Assembly: GCA_965230265.1 (NCBI GenBank)
Contig: OZ245999.1
Span: forward strand, 2,480,001-2,544,000
Length of the DNA stretch: 64,000 bases
Reading direction: 5' to 3'
Source of the DNA: JAJFKX01 sp965230265
GTDB taxonomy: Bacteria > Pseudomonadota > Gammaproteobacteria > Xanthomonadales > Wenzhouxiangellaceae
A program made the translations under genes and the position numbers. Every line of letters begins with the position of its first letter. Positions within the stretch are counted from its first letter, which is position 1. Below are positions 43,088-51,808 of the stretch, in pieces. The notes beneath the pieces were generated by a model. That model was not told the DNA's origin. It did no database searches and was given only the letters and a program-made list of their open reading frames with translations.

Positions 43088-44800
43088 ATGCAACTCAAAC
43101 TGGATGACAGTCGCCGCCTGACCGGCCCCAATCTGTTTTCAAACCAGCCCGGTGCGATTATCGACGTATTGTTTTCCGGCATCGATCACAACACTTTAAC
43201 CGAGTGCTGGAAAAGACATAGCCGGCGCTTTCTAAATGCCTTAGGCTGGCAGAACGAATCGATCTATGCGCGAGGTTACAACAATGACGATGGCACTTTG
43301 GGTGCCAGCCTGGCCATCAGCGCCCCCATTGATGTGTTGTATGCTGCCACTGAGGTCAATGAAGCCGCATGGGCTGCTACCTGTGCCGAACTGACCCTGA
43401 CTGAACCTCCAAGCTTCCCCGAGCAATTACAGCAACTCAAACAAATGATTGCTGATGAAGCCAATCCGTCATTGCTCAAATTGCAGGCCGCAGCCAGACA
43501 GCATCAGCAAACCTTCTTGAGTGACGACGATGAGGTTTCTATTGGCTATGGCAATGGTGCAAAAACCTGGCCGGTGAGTGATATCCCTGATCCGCAAACC
43601 ATTGACTGGTCATCCGTATCCAGCATCCCGCTGGCACTGGTCACCGGTACCAATGGCAAGTCCACTTCGGTTCGTCTAGCTGCATCGGTATTAAAAGCCG
43701 CTGGAAAAAACACCGGTAATACCTCTACTGACTTCATTAAAATTGGCGATCATATTCTGGACACGGGTGATTATTCTGGCCCTGGTGGCGCGCGCACCAT
43801 TCTGCGTCACCCGGATGTGGATATTGCCGTGCTGGAAGTGGCCAGAGGCGGGATATTGCGCCGTGGTTTAGGTGTACAACAAGCCGATGCCGCGTTGATT
43901 ACCAATGTGGCATCCGATCATCTAGGTCAATACGGCATTAACACCGTGGCCGATTTAATCGAAACCAAATTTGTCGTACACCGGGCATTGGAAGCTGGTG
44001 GTGTACTGGTAATGAATGCGGATGATGACGGTGTGGTCGCCTATGCAAAACAATTATTGCCTCAGCTGGATTGCGATATCTGCTGGTTCAGTGAGTCGGT
44101 CAATCATCCATTGATACACGATCAGTTAACCAGCAATGGACGAGCTGTTTTTGTCAACGGCAATCAGTTAGTTCTGGCTCACAGTGGCCAACAGCATACC
44201 GTCATTAATCTGAATGATATTCCGGTGACACTAAATGGCGCAGCTCGCCACAATGTGCAAAACTGCCTGGGTGTTGCGGGTTTATGTCATGCTCTGGGTA
44301 TCTCGGTTATTGACATCGCTAATGGACTTAGAGATTTTTCCAGCGACCCCAAAGCCAACCCGGGACGCGGCAACCTGTTTGAATTTAATGGCTGCAAAGC
44401 TTTGGTCGATTTTGCCCACAACGAACATGGCTATAGTGCCATGGCCAACACGGTCAAAAACATACCGGCCAAACGCCGTTTGGTCATGCTGGCACAGGCA
44501 GGTGATCGCAGTGATGAAGATATCCGCGCGATGACCGCAGTCGCTTGCCGTTTAAAACCCGACAAAGTGGTAATCTGCAGTCTAAGTGACTACCTGCGTG
44601 GGCGCTCGGAGGGCGAAGTGGAAATTGTCATTAAAGACGAGATATTGAAGCATGGCTTGACCCATGATCACATTCATCAGGCTGCCAACACCCTGGATGG
44701 CGTTAACTATTCATTGGATTGGTCACAACCCGGTGACCTGTTGTTCTTACAGGTATTAACCGACCGGGAGCAAGTGTTCAAAAGAATGGACAGTCTTTAA
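43088..44800 (+). CDS. CphA-related Mur ligase lacking the ATP-grasp domain
   Basis: A 570-residue ATP-dependent ligase, 27 bases after cphA. ATG 43088 is preferred over TTG 43082. Residues about 180-560 match the Mur-ligase half of CphA: P-loop GTNGKSTS (about 186-193), EVARGGILRRGLG against ETARGGILRSGLG, SDHLGQYGINTV, ARHNVQN, DFAHNEHG and AGDRSDEDI. The first 165 residues are a different domain of unknown identity. All ATP-site motifs are intact, so it is probably active. It is not CphA2, which keeps the ATP-grasp half. The likely job is ligation of an amino acid to a polymer or dipeptide in cyanophycin metabolism; this is inference. Confidence 0.85.
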   Translation: MQLKLDDSRRLTGPNLFSNQPGAIIDVLFSGIDHNTLTECWKRHSRRFLNALGWQNESIYARGYNNDDGTLGASLAISAPIDVLYAATEVNEAAWAATCAELTLTEPPSFPEQLQQLKQMIADEANPSLLKLQAAARQHQQTFLSDDDEVSIGYGNGAKTWPVSDIPDPQTIDWSSVSSIPLALVTGTNGKSTSVRLAASVLKAAGKNTGNTSTDFIKIGDHILDTGDYSGPGGARTILRHPDVDIAVLEVARGGILRRGLGVQQADAALITNVASDHLGQYGINTVADLIETKFVVHRALEAGGVLVMNADDDGVVAYAKQLLPQLDCDICWFSESVNHPLIHDQLTSNGRAVFVNGNQLVLAHSGQQHTVINLNDIPVTLNGAARHNVQNCLGVAGLCHALGISVIDIANGLRDFSSDPKANPGRGNLFEFNGCKALVDFAHNEHGYSAMANTVKNIPAKRRLVMLAQAGDRSDEDIRAMTAVACRLKPDKVVICSLSDYLRGRSEGEVEIVIKDEILKHGLTHDHIHQAANTLDGVNYSLDWSQPGDLLFLQVLTDREQVFKRMDSL

Positions 44801-44832
44801 TCGAAGCCACATCTGATTTTTGTCATCACGAC

Positions 44833-45849
44833 ATGCAAACGACCACCAAAAGCTACCGCGTTAGACCAGCCACAGAGCATGACCTGCCCGCATTAATGAG
44901 CATGCGTAGTCGCAGCATTGATCACATCAAGGTCCAGGAGTACAGCAGGCAACATATCGAGCTATGGCGCGATGCTGATGTGATCGAAAGATACCGTGAA
45001 ATACTGCAACGCCATTGCCTATGGGTACTTGGACCACCAGGAAAACCTTTGGCCAGTTCGGGTCTGCGCGTCAATAAACTTGAATTGGTCGCTGTGTTTG
45101 TTGATCCCGGTTATCAGGGTGCAGGCTATGCTCAGCGTATGGTGGCCAAAGCTGAGCAAGCGGCTGTCAGCTATGGCATCACCCGGCTGCTGGCACAAGC
45201 TTCTTTAAATGCAGAGAGTCTATATCAACGCCTCGGATATCAACCGGGCGAAAAGCTCGATACCTGTGATCGCCTGGGACTACCCTGTCGAAAAATGTAC
45301 AAAAATCTGCTGCCGAGGCAAACCCGGTATCAGAAGACAGTCTGGCGAACCCTTGATCAGCTGAATATTGACAAGTGCTACGGCATTCAACATCACCTGC
45401 CAATACCAACGCCCCCCAAACGTTTGGCCAGTGCCGGCAAAGACTGCTTTGGTCGTTCTCAAAAGCTCACGCCGATGACAGTCAATGCCTGGCGAAAAAT
45501 GCAGACCGCCGCCATGGCGAACCGTATAAAGTTGGAAATGGTTTCTGCCTACCGCGATCTGAACTACCAAACCGGGATTGTGAAACGCAAACTGGACAAT
45601 GGCCAAAGCCTGAATGACATTTTAAAAGTCTCTGCCGCACCCGGCTTCAGCGAACACCACAGCGGCCGAGCTATGGATCTGAATACGCCTGGATGCCAAC
45701 CGGTAGAGACCGAGTTCGCCAATACCGATGCCTATCAATGGCTGCAGCAAAATGCCCGGCGTTTTGGGTTTGTTGAGTCATATCCAAAGGACAATCTTCA
45801 CAAGATTGCCTGGGAACCATGGCACTGGTGTTATCGAGGGAAATTGTAG
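44833..45849 (+). CDS. GNAT acetyltransferase fused to VanY-type M15 carboxypeptidase
   Basis: A 338-residue two-domain protein, 32 bases after the Mur ligase. Residues 1-155 are a GNAT N-acetyltransferase (VAVFVDPGYQGAGYAQRMV is the acetyl-CoA loop; NAESLYQRLGY is the terminal motif). Residues about 165-338 are a VanY/M15B zinc peptidase: SAYRDLNYQ, SEHHSGRAMDL (His and Asp ligands), FGFVESYP and EPWHWCY (third ligand). No signal peptide or membrane segment is visible, which is odd for an enzyme family that usually trims peptidoglycan outside. Position suggests a role in cyanophycin or dipeptide metabolism; unproven. A REP-like element begins within its TAG stop. Confidence 0.83.
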   Translation: MQTTTKSYRVRPATEHDLPALMSMRSRSIDHIKVQEYSRQHIELWRDADVIERYREILQRHCLWVLGPPGKPLASSGLRVNKLELVAVFVDPGYQGAGYAQRMVAKAEQAAVSYGITRLLAQASLNAESLYQRLGYQPGEKLDTCDRLGLPCRKMYKNLLPRQTRYQKTVWRTLDQLNIDKCYGIQHHLPIPTPPKRLASAGKDCFGRSQKLTPMTVNAWRKMQTAAMANRIKLEMVSAYRDLNYQTGIVKRKLDNGQSLNDILKVSAAPGFSEHHSGRAMDLNTPGCQPVETEFANTDAYQWLQQNARRFGFVESYPKDNLHKIAWEPWHWCYRGKL

Positions 45850-45956
45850 GTCGGCTTAGGCGCAGCCGTAAGCCGACAACGAAATCAACACCCTAGCTAA
45901 ATTGTCACTTGCAAGTCCACTGTCGGTCTACGAGCTGACGCTCTAAACCGACCTAC
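45846..45956. repeat. REP doublet (BIME-like) with 9-bp terminal inverted repeats
   Basis: A 111-bp element bounded by GTAGGTCGG (45846-45854) and CCGACCTAC (45948-45956). Each end starts with GTAG when read inward and opens a hairpin: GTCGGCTTA/TAAGCCGAC at 45850-45877 and GTCGGT/ACCGAC at 45922-45953 with an inner GAGC/GCTC. GTAG plus a palindrome is the form of RAYT-associated REP sequences. The left end covers the TAG stop of the GNAT-VanY gene. No RAYT transposase gene and no second copy were seen here. Confidence 0.75.
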
Positions 45957-45965
45957 CAGGGCCAG

Positions 45966-46415
45966 TTAATGCAATGACTGCGGCGCTACTGCCGCACTGC
46001 CGGTGTTTAATAAATCATAAGGCAAACGGACCTGCTCCAGGCCCAGTTGGATGGCCATATTGCGCAAATGCTGATGCGCCAATGGATACAACTGCCGCGT
46101 TAAAGTGCTGTGATACTGAGTAAACTCTGTGAACTCTACCGGTTCACCCTGCACCTGCTGGTAGGCAGTCTGCATCACCACCTGCAAGGTAAAAGCAGGC
46201 TTGCTGGAATCTTCCAACTCACCAATACAGGTCAAGGACACACCCATCTGATAACTGGGTAGCCCAGATTCACCATTGGCAGCAATTTCCTTGGGGGTCA
46301 GGTTCAACTCAATCTTGGCCTGAATACGTTGATCATTGATGACCCGCTCACGTAATTCAGCATGCAAATGTGTCACCTGTGCATGTCGCAGGGAAAATTG
46401 TTCCAGCAAATTCAT
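45966..46415 (-). CDS. SecB-like protein
   Basis: A 149-residue soluble protein. The middle and end resemble SecB export chaperones: alternating beta strands with VSLTCIGELED and AFTLQVVMQTAYQQVQGE, then LYPLAHQHLRNMAIQLGLEQVRLPYDLL, which parallels the SecB C-terminal pattern of pro-Tyr-Ala-Arg helix and a final PvnF-type segment. It lacks the acidic SecB N-terminus. It may be a SecB paralogue or chaperone for a specific client. Similarity is distant and not certain. It faces away from the cyanophycin genes. Confidence 0.55.
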   Translation of the reverse strand: MNLLEQFSLRHAQVTHLHAELRERVINDQRIQAKIELNLTPKEIAANGESGLPSYQMGVSLTCIGELEDSSKPAFTLQVVMQTAYQQVQGEPVEFTEFTQYHSTLTRQLYPLAHQHLRNMAIQLGLEQVRLPYDLLNTGSAAVAPQSLH

Positions 46416-46510
46416 TATTTATCCTATCGGTTGCTGATTGATAAGATGCGGGCATCTTTCAGGCCCTTCAAGCAAGCGGCAATGGCCATGCGCGATATTC
46501 GTCAGTGGCT

Positions 46511-47134
46511 TCAATTGATAATGTCAGCACGCCGCCATAAATACCAACTGGCAACTGTGCGGTATGGCTGCCAGCACTCACCTCGCTCTGCCAGTTGTTC
46601 AACAGTTGGCAGAGCGCTTAAATCATCCAGTTTTTGCAAGCCTTTTTGTATACCCAGATCAGCCACCGGCAGCACATCCATTCTGGCCAGCCAAAACATC
46701 AAAAACATCTGCACCGTCCACACTCCAATACCACGCACCTGAGTTAATTGCTCAATCAGTTCATCGTTTGGCAGCTGATGCACCCGACTGGCTGCCGGTA
46801 ATTGACGACGAACAATCTTCTCAGCCAGATCCTGCACTGCCAGAACCTTGTTGTTGGATAGCCCGGCATCACGCAATGTCTGATACTCCAGTTTCAGCAA
46901 CGCGGTGGCGGTCGGCCGGCGATGATTGAACAAATCACGAAACCGGCCATAAATCGTACCGGCTGCTTTACCGGATAACTGCTGATACACAATCGAACGA
47001 GACAACGGTGTAAACAGTGAACGTACCTTATAAGGGCGAATCGGGCACGGGCCATTTTGCTGGTTATACTGTTCGATGAACAGACCCAATAACGGATCAG
47101 CGGCGGTCAGGTATCTGACCGCCGCTGTAATCAC
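46511..47134 (-). CDS. DNA-3-methyladenine glycosylase II family (AlkA-like)
   Basis: Base-excision repair glycosylase that removes alkylated purines. It is 207 residues, lacking the N-terminal TBP-like domain of E. coli AlkA, like the short MPG-II enzymes. The helix-hairpin-helix is LTQVRGIGVWTVQMFLMF (about 130-147) and the catalytic aspartate is Asp159 in LPVADLGIQKG. SIVYQQLSGKAA is the conserved early helix. The start is GTG 47134, without a strong ribosome site. It lies 37 bases downstream... of the start side is the acylase gene end at 47172, which is on the same strand and upstream in transcription, so the two may be co-transcribed. Confidence 0.88.
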   Translation of the reverse strand: MITAAVRYLTAADPLLGLFIEQYNQQNGPCPIRPYKVRSLFTPLSRSIVYQQLSGKAAGTIYGRFRDLFNHRRPTATALLKLEYQTLRDAGLSNNKVLAVQDLAEKIVRRQLPAASRVHQLPNDELIEQLTQVRGIGVWTVQMFLMFWLARMDVLPVADLGIQKGLQKLDDLSALPTVEQLAERGECWQPYRTVASWYLWRRADIIN

Positions 47135-47171
47135 TTCTGGGTTAAAAGTATTCAGGTTAATCTCATTATGA

Positions 47172-50075
47172 TCATGGTGAGAAGGTGATCACATTAACCG
47201 ACCCTGCTTGGGCAGCGGCAGCGCCCAGAGTCAATGGATGAAAATCATTGGTCAGCCATAATGGCAACTGGTCGGTATAATGTGGGCTCAAGAATACCGA
47301 ACTGCGACCACCTGGAATCACTTCCAGCCCGACAGGGCCAGATGGTGTCAAATCTCCAACAAAACGCCGCGCCGGGCCATTGCCAAACATAAATTCATTC
47401 AGCCCATCGGCACGTGCGCTGTGGGTCGATGCATCAACAGCATCAAAACCGCCAGCACGAGCAATCCCCGGCAAGTCTGGTGCAAGGTCGCTAAAACCAC
47501 CGCCATTGGGCACACTGAAAGGGGCTGTACCCAATGGATGGTCATAAACAATTCTGTGCAGTTTGCCCCAACGGTAATCCATTAGATCAGTAGAATTACC
47601 AAATGCCGGCGCAAATTCATCACTGGCTAATAATGCCAGAGCGCTCTGCAGGCTGCCCAAAATAACTGCGGTGCCAGCCTCTGTCGGGTCATCAATACCC
47701 GGTACACTAATTAACGGAACACCTGAAAACCCAACGCCCTGCAAGATATTAAAATTGATAATCTGATTATAAACAGCAACCACTGATGCACGGTTACCCG
47801 GCGTGAAATCACCCAAACCACCGGCTCCAAGCACCGCATCAACGGTATTGGCAATAATCTGCCCACGCCAAGCTGCAAATATCGTAGCAGCAATACTGGC
47901 ATCGATTTCAGCGTCTGAGGGCATTGGCAGTGCTGCTGGATCATCACCAGGATCAAAACCTGCCTGAATCCCTGTTGGTGTTGAAAAATCCCAACCCGCC
48001 AAAAACTCTATAGCCGCAGCAAGTTGGTCATCACAGGCAAATAAAAGCACACCACTAAGTGGCGGCGTACAATCAAAATCAGCAAGTAATCTAGTCAATC
48101 TGATAGGTTCATAAAACTCCAGGATAAAAGGCACAATCAATTCAGCATCCAACAATTGATTATTAGCCTGCAAATCAATCATATCCTGCATGCTCACATT
48201 GCCCTCGGCCACCAATGTCTGCAACACCCTGTCAACCCGACCTTGGCGAAAATCCGCATAGCCCGGATTAAGATAGTACAAACCGCCACCTGGACGAATC
48301 TGGTTCAAAGGGTTGTTGTCCAAGGTGGTGCCAATCGGGTCGTTGTTGGCATTGGCCAGATAACCACTGGCAGGGTTGATCGCTTGCGGCATTTCGCTGA
48401 ACGGCATAATTTCAAACGGTACTGCCTGGTTCGGCTGTGGATTTTGTACCGGCAGCCACTCATGGTTTAACGTGCCAGAGCCATCGCGAATCAAAAACGG
48501 CGGAATGCCACCATCTGGTGCCATATCGTTTTGCAGATCCGCACGTATAGGATTTTCCGCACTGGTGAAATAGCCAATATTGCCAGCAATATCTGCCACC
48601 ATGAAATTTTGCGACCCGACATCAAAAAACTGCAAAGCATCAGCAAACTCAGTCAGGTTGCCCGCACGGTTAATTCTACGGAAAGCCTCCAGTTCAAACG
48701 TCGCCCCCCAGCCAGTGTATTGCACACTTAACCCACTGTTTCCATCCACTTGTACTAACGGGCCATTATTGCGGCGCGGCACAATAAAAGTGATTCCACC
48801 CTCGGTATAACCAACATTGGCCCGGGTTACGCTATTAATATCGCCATCGGCTGCATCATTGACAAAATAACTTTGGAAAACCGCCAGTATCGGCTCTTGC
48901 TGACCCTGAAATACCGTGGCAACTGGCAAACCCAAGCCATTGGTTACCAGAGTTTCCTGGTAGGTATCGGTGACATCCATCGGATTCACCGTGGTACCCC
49001 AGCATAAGGAATTATTACAGCCCTGAATAATACCGGGTGCACCAGGCACACCCACGCCACTGACCGATACCCCCGAGTCGTTATAAATCAACTGTTCCTC
49101 AGTAAAGACCGAGGGAAACGATAAAGACAAATGCGGATCATTGGCCAGCATCGCATTGCCGGTAGCAGTGAAGTCGCCACTGACAGCCCAGGTGTTTGAG
49201 CCGGTGTCACTATCTCTGCGGTTCAGACTCTCCCCCAGAAGAGGTACGTCAACGATCTTATTTCGATAGCTTTTAGCCAGTTCGACAGCGATAGGATCAA
49301 TAGCTCCCATAGGCTCCACTGCATCAGGCACTGTCTGGCCGCCAGCCCCGAGGACCGCTGATGCAGTTTCAGCAGTCACTGCAGACAGCATTACGCCTCC
49401 GATACTCTCCAGAAAGCCCGGTACTGTTACACGACCATCAGTCGGGGCACTGCGTACCAGATCGTCAGAAAACAAGGCGGCACCATCGAAACCAGCGACT
49501 TCACCAGCCTGCTGGTAAGCCATCGCAAGAATGGTATTGTCGATATCCAAATCAAATGACAACTGGAACGCCAATGCTTTGCCCACCACAATCGAATCCA
49601 CTGGCGACCATGGCGGCACCTGATCCAATTGCAGAGCGGCATACTCTGGAGGCAATGGATTGCCACTGTTCAAAAATGCATTGACCCCATTGGAATAGGC
49701 TTGAATCAACGTTCTTGTACTCACGCTCATCGCCGCATAAGTCGCCCAGGCGGCACGCCGTAACCCCAAGGTACGCAGTTGGATATCATTCGGCAATGCT
49801 GTAGAACCAAACAACTCAGCCGAGGTACCACTGGCTACGCGCCGGTTGAGGTCCATCGCAAACAATCGATCGCGCGCATGCAGATAGCCTTGCACAAACG
49901 CGACATCATGTTCACTGCCGCCACTGATAGTAGGAATACCCAGCTCGTCTTCAAATACTGTCACCTGGCCATCCAGCGCCGGGATGCTGATTTGTGCGAA
50001 AAGTTGGGAGGAAAAGGCGATGCCCAGTGCCAGTAGCACAATGAACATGCCAGCGAGAGGTTGATGTTTTTGCAT
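47172..50075 (-). CDS. Penicillin acylase family Ntn hydrolase
   Basis: A 967-residue exported amidase precursor. Signal peptide 1-27 (ends LFAQ). The alpha chain has the PTISGGSEHDVAFVQGYLHARDRLFAMD motif region (quoted parts only: HARDRLFAMDLNRR). Autocleavage is expected before Ser293 in GSNTWAVSG, creating the N-terminal nucleophile of the beta chain; NDPHLSLS follows with the oxyanion-hole asparagine region. Family members hydrolyse beta-lactam side chains, N-acyl-homoserine lactones or lipopeptides; the substrate here is unknown. About 1.2 times the usual length because of loops rich in Gly and Asp. It stands alone behind a 138-base gap. Confidence 0.88.
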   Translation of the reverse strand: MQKHQPLAGMFIVLLALGIAFSSQLFAQISIPALDGQVTVFEDELGIPTISGGSEHDVAFVQGYLHARDRLFAMDLNRRVASGTSAELFGSTALPNDIQLRTLGLRRAAWATYAAMSVSTRTLIQAYSNGVNAFLNSGNPLPPEYAALQLDQVPPWSPVDSIVVGKALAFQLSFDLDIDNTILAMAYQQAGEVAGFDGAALFSDDLVRSAPTDGRVTVPGFLESIGGVMLSAVTAETASAVLGAGGQTVPDAVEPMGAIDPIAVELAKSYRNKIVDVPLLGESLNRRDSDTGSNTWAVSGDFTATGNAMLANDPHLSLSFPSVFTEEQLIYNDSGVSVSGVGVPGAPGIIQGCNNSLCWGTTVNPMDVTDTYQETLVTNGLGLPVATVFQGQQEPILAVFQSYFVNDAADGDINSVTRANVGYTEGGITFIVPRRNNGPLVQVDGNSGLSVQYTGWGATFELEAFRRINRAGNLTEFADALQFFDVGSQNFMVADIAGNIGYFTSAENPIRADLQNDMAPDGGIPPFLIRDGSGTLNHEWLPVQNPQPNQAVPFEIMPFSEMPQAINPASGYLANANNDPIGTTLDNNPLNQIRPGGGLYYLNPGYADFRQGRVDRVLQTLVAEGNVSMQDMIDLQANNQLLDAELIVPFILEFYEPIRLTRLLADFDCTPPLSGVLLFACDDQLAAAIEFLAGWDFSTPTGIQAGFDPGDDPAALPMPSDAEIDASIAATIFAAWRGQIIANTVDAVLGAGGLGDFTPGNRASVVAVYNQIINFNILQGVGFSGVPLISVPGIDDPTEAGTAVILGSLQSALALLASDEFAPAFGNSTDLMDYRWGKLHRIVYDHPLGTAPFSVPNGGGFSDLAPDLPGIARAGGFDAVDASTHSARADGLNEFMFGNGPARRFVGDLTPSGPVGLEVIPGGRSSVFLSPHYTDQLPLWLTNDFHPLTLGAAAAQAGSVNVITFSP

Positions 50076-50213
50076 GGTTATATCCCTGGTCGTTGTTTTT
50101 TGATTATGACATATCTGAATTAAACGGCTTTGTACCAGCCATATGTTTTGTCATAACAGCGGATTTCTCTACAACCCGATTCAGCTTCGACATAACTGCT
50201 GCCTTACAGGTTC

Positions 50214-50585
50214 CTAAGCAGTGTTGTTGTTTTTAATAATGCCAACCAACAGCAATAACCAACCCATCAAAAAAGCCAGACCACCTATTGGCGTTAACCA
50301 GAACCAGCTCACCACACTGGTTGCAGCCAGATACAAACTGCCACAGAACAATAACAACGCCAACAACCATGTCAGAGCCACAGCACGCATCCAATGTCGA
50401 GTGATCGGCAGCAATGGCAAAACAAGCAATGCCAGTGCATGATAAAAGTGGTATTGATTGGCTGTTTGGTACCAATCTGACTGAGGGGGTTTCAGTTGTA
50501 ACGCATGCGCACCAAAAGCGCCTAATAAAACGGCCAGTCCGCCCAGTAGACTGGCCGCTATCAATACGCTTTTTTGATTAGACAC
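50214..50585 (-). CDS. DUF423 membrane protein (YgdD family)
   Basis: A 123-residue inner-membrane protein with four hydrophobic segments and the family pattern GAFGAHAL near residue 23 and YHFYHALALL near 46. Function is unknown in the family. It starts 18 bases after the DUF4340 gene, so it may be the last gene of the ABC transporter operon beginning at 55382. Confidence 0.9.
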   Translation of the reverse strand: MSNQKSVLIAASLLGGLAVLLGAFGAHALQLKPPQSDWYQTANQYHFYHALALLVLPLLPITRHWMRAVALTWLLALLLFCGSLYLAATSVVSWFWLTPIGGLAFLMGWLLLLVGIIKNNNTA

Positions 50586-50603
50586 TTGACTATTTTTACT
50601 GGC

Positions 50604-51788
50604 TTAGCCATCAGCGGCTTCTTCAACTTCTGGCAACGGTTTCAGTAAATCTTCTAAACGCTTGTTGATGGCATTAAATTTGTAATCAGGAATAACAAAT
50701 TCCCAGCCTTCCAGTTTCTGCTGCAACTGCCCTGCTTCAGCTGTCGGATCATTTTCTGCGGTATCACCTTCTGCTACAGAAACGCTCTCTTGTTCACTGG
50801 TTGATGTCTCTGAGTCTTGATCATCAGTTACCACACTTGCATCCGTATTTACGGGCTCGATGGAAACGTCCATCCGCACCAGATACTGTGGTGTGCCGTC
50901 AAGACTGCTGTCGTCGGCATCCGCAGCTGACTCAGGTTCCTGTTGATACAAACTCATTACCAGATTAATACCATTTTCCGTCACAAATAAAGCACGTGTG
51001 GCAAAGTCCGGTAATGGCGAATCCACCTTACGCACGTCATCCGCACGCAGACTGATTAAACCATTAACAATACCGTTGACGGCCCATTGGCCACTGATTT
51101 CGCGGCCTTCTGGAATATTGATCAGGCTCATTTCCAATGCATCAGGTTCGGTTCGTTCAATTTGAATCAGGTCTGCATCAGCGTGGCGAATCGTCACCCG
51201 CTGAAAGCGACTGCTCTGCCAATCGATCAAGCCTTTTTCAATCCAGTCTGCCGGATCGGTTTTCACCTCCAGTGACTGATCAACCAAATAGCTTTGCTGA
51301 TTGCCTGGCTGACGCACATAACGACCGGTTAAGTCGGCAGCTTCAATGCCAATAATTAATGCCTGATCGGCTTGCTCACCCCATCGCAGCAGACCACCAC
51401 CGGTATTTTCAGTACTGACATCGGCAACACCAAGACGTGAATACAACGCCTCACGGGCCGTTTTCGGTGCAATGACTTTGGCCTGACCCAGCTGACGCAG
51501 CAAGCCACGAACTTCCGGCCAGTCAGCGACATAGCCATCACGTTGTGCGATAACCCAACCCTTATCACTGCGTTGCAAAGTCACCAGTGGCGTATTGCCG
51601 GCACCAATAATTTCCAGGCTATCAATATCGTTGGCAATAGATTCAAACTGCGGCAGCAACAACTCACCTGAGGCTACAACATCACCTCCTATAGGTTGCG
51701 CTGTTCTGGGTTTTAAACCCAGTTGCCATGCCAGCAATACCGCAATCACCGCAGCAACCATCAGAGCAATAAACAAACTTTTCTTCAT
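50604..51788 (-). CDS. DUF4340 domain protein of a Gld-type ABC system
   Basis: A 394-residue protein with one N-terminal membrane anchor (about 5-24) and a largely periplasmic body made of repeated beta-rich DUF4340 units (about 70-250). A low-complexity acidic Ser/Thr/Glu stretch (about 285-350) links to a short C-terminal segment. DUF4340 proteins are typically encoded after GldG; they probably form the extracytoplasmic part of the complex. Gap to GldG is 20 bases. Confidence 0.88.
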   Translation of the reverse strand: MKKSLFIALMVAAVIAVLLAWQLGLKPRTAQPIGGDVVASGELLLPQFESIANDIDSLEIIGAGNTPLVTLQRSDKGWVIAQRDGYVADWPEVRGLLRQLGQAKVIAPKTAREALYSRLGVADVSTENTGGGLLRWGEQADQALIIGIEAADLTGRYVRQPGNQQSYLVDQSLEVKTDPADWIEKGLIDWQSSRFQRVTIRHADADLIQIERTEPDALEMSLINIPEGREISGQWAVNGIVNGLISLRADDVRKVDSPLPDFATRALFVTENGINLVMSLYQQEPESAADADDSSLDGTPQYLVRMDVSIEPVNTDASVVTDDQDSETSTSEQESVSVAEGDTAENDPTAEAGQLQQKLEGWEFVIPDYKFNAINKRLEDLLKPLPEVEEAADG

Positions 51789-51808
51789 GACTTATCCTTC
51801 TCGTTTGC

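Noticed and set aside
43088..44800. CphA2
   Set aside because: CphA2 keeps the ATP-grasp half and has a degenerate Mur half; this protein is the reverse.
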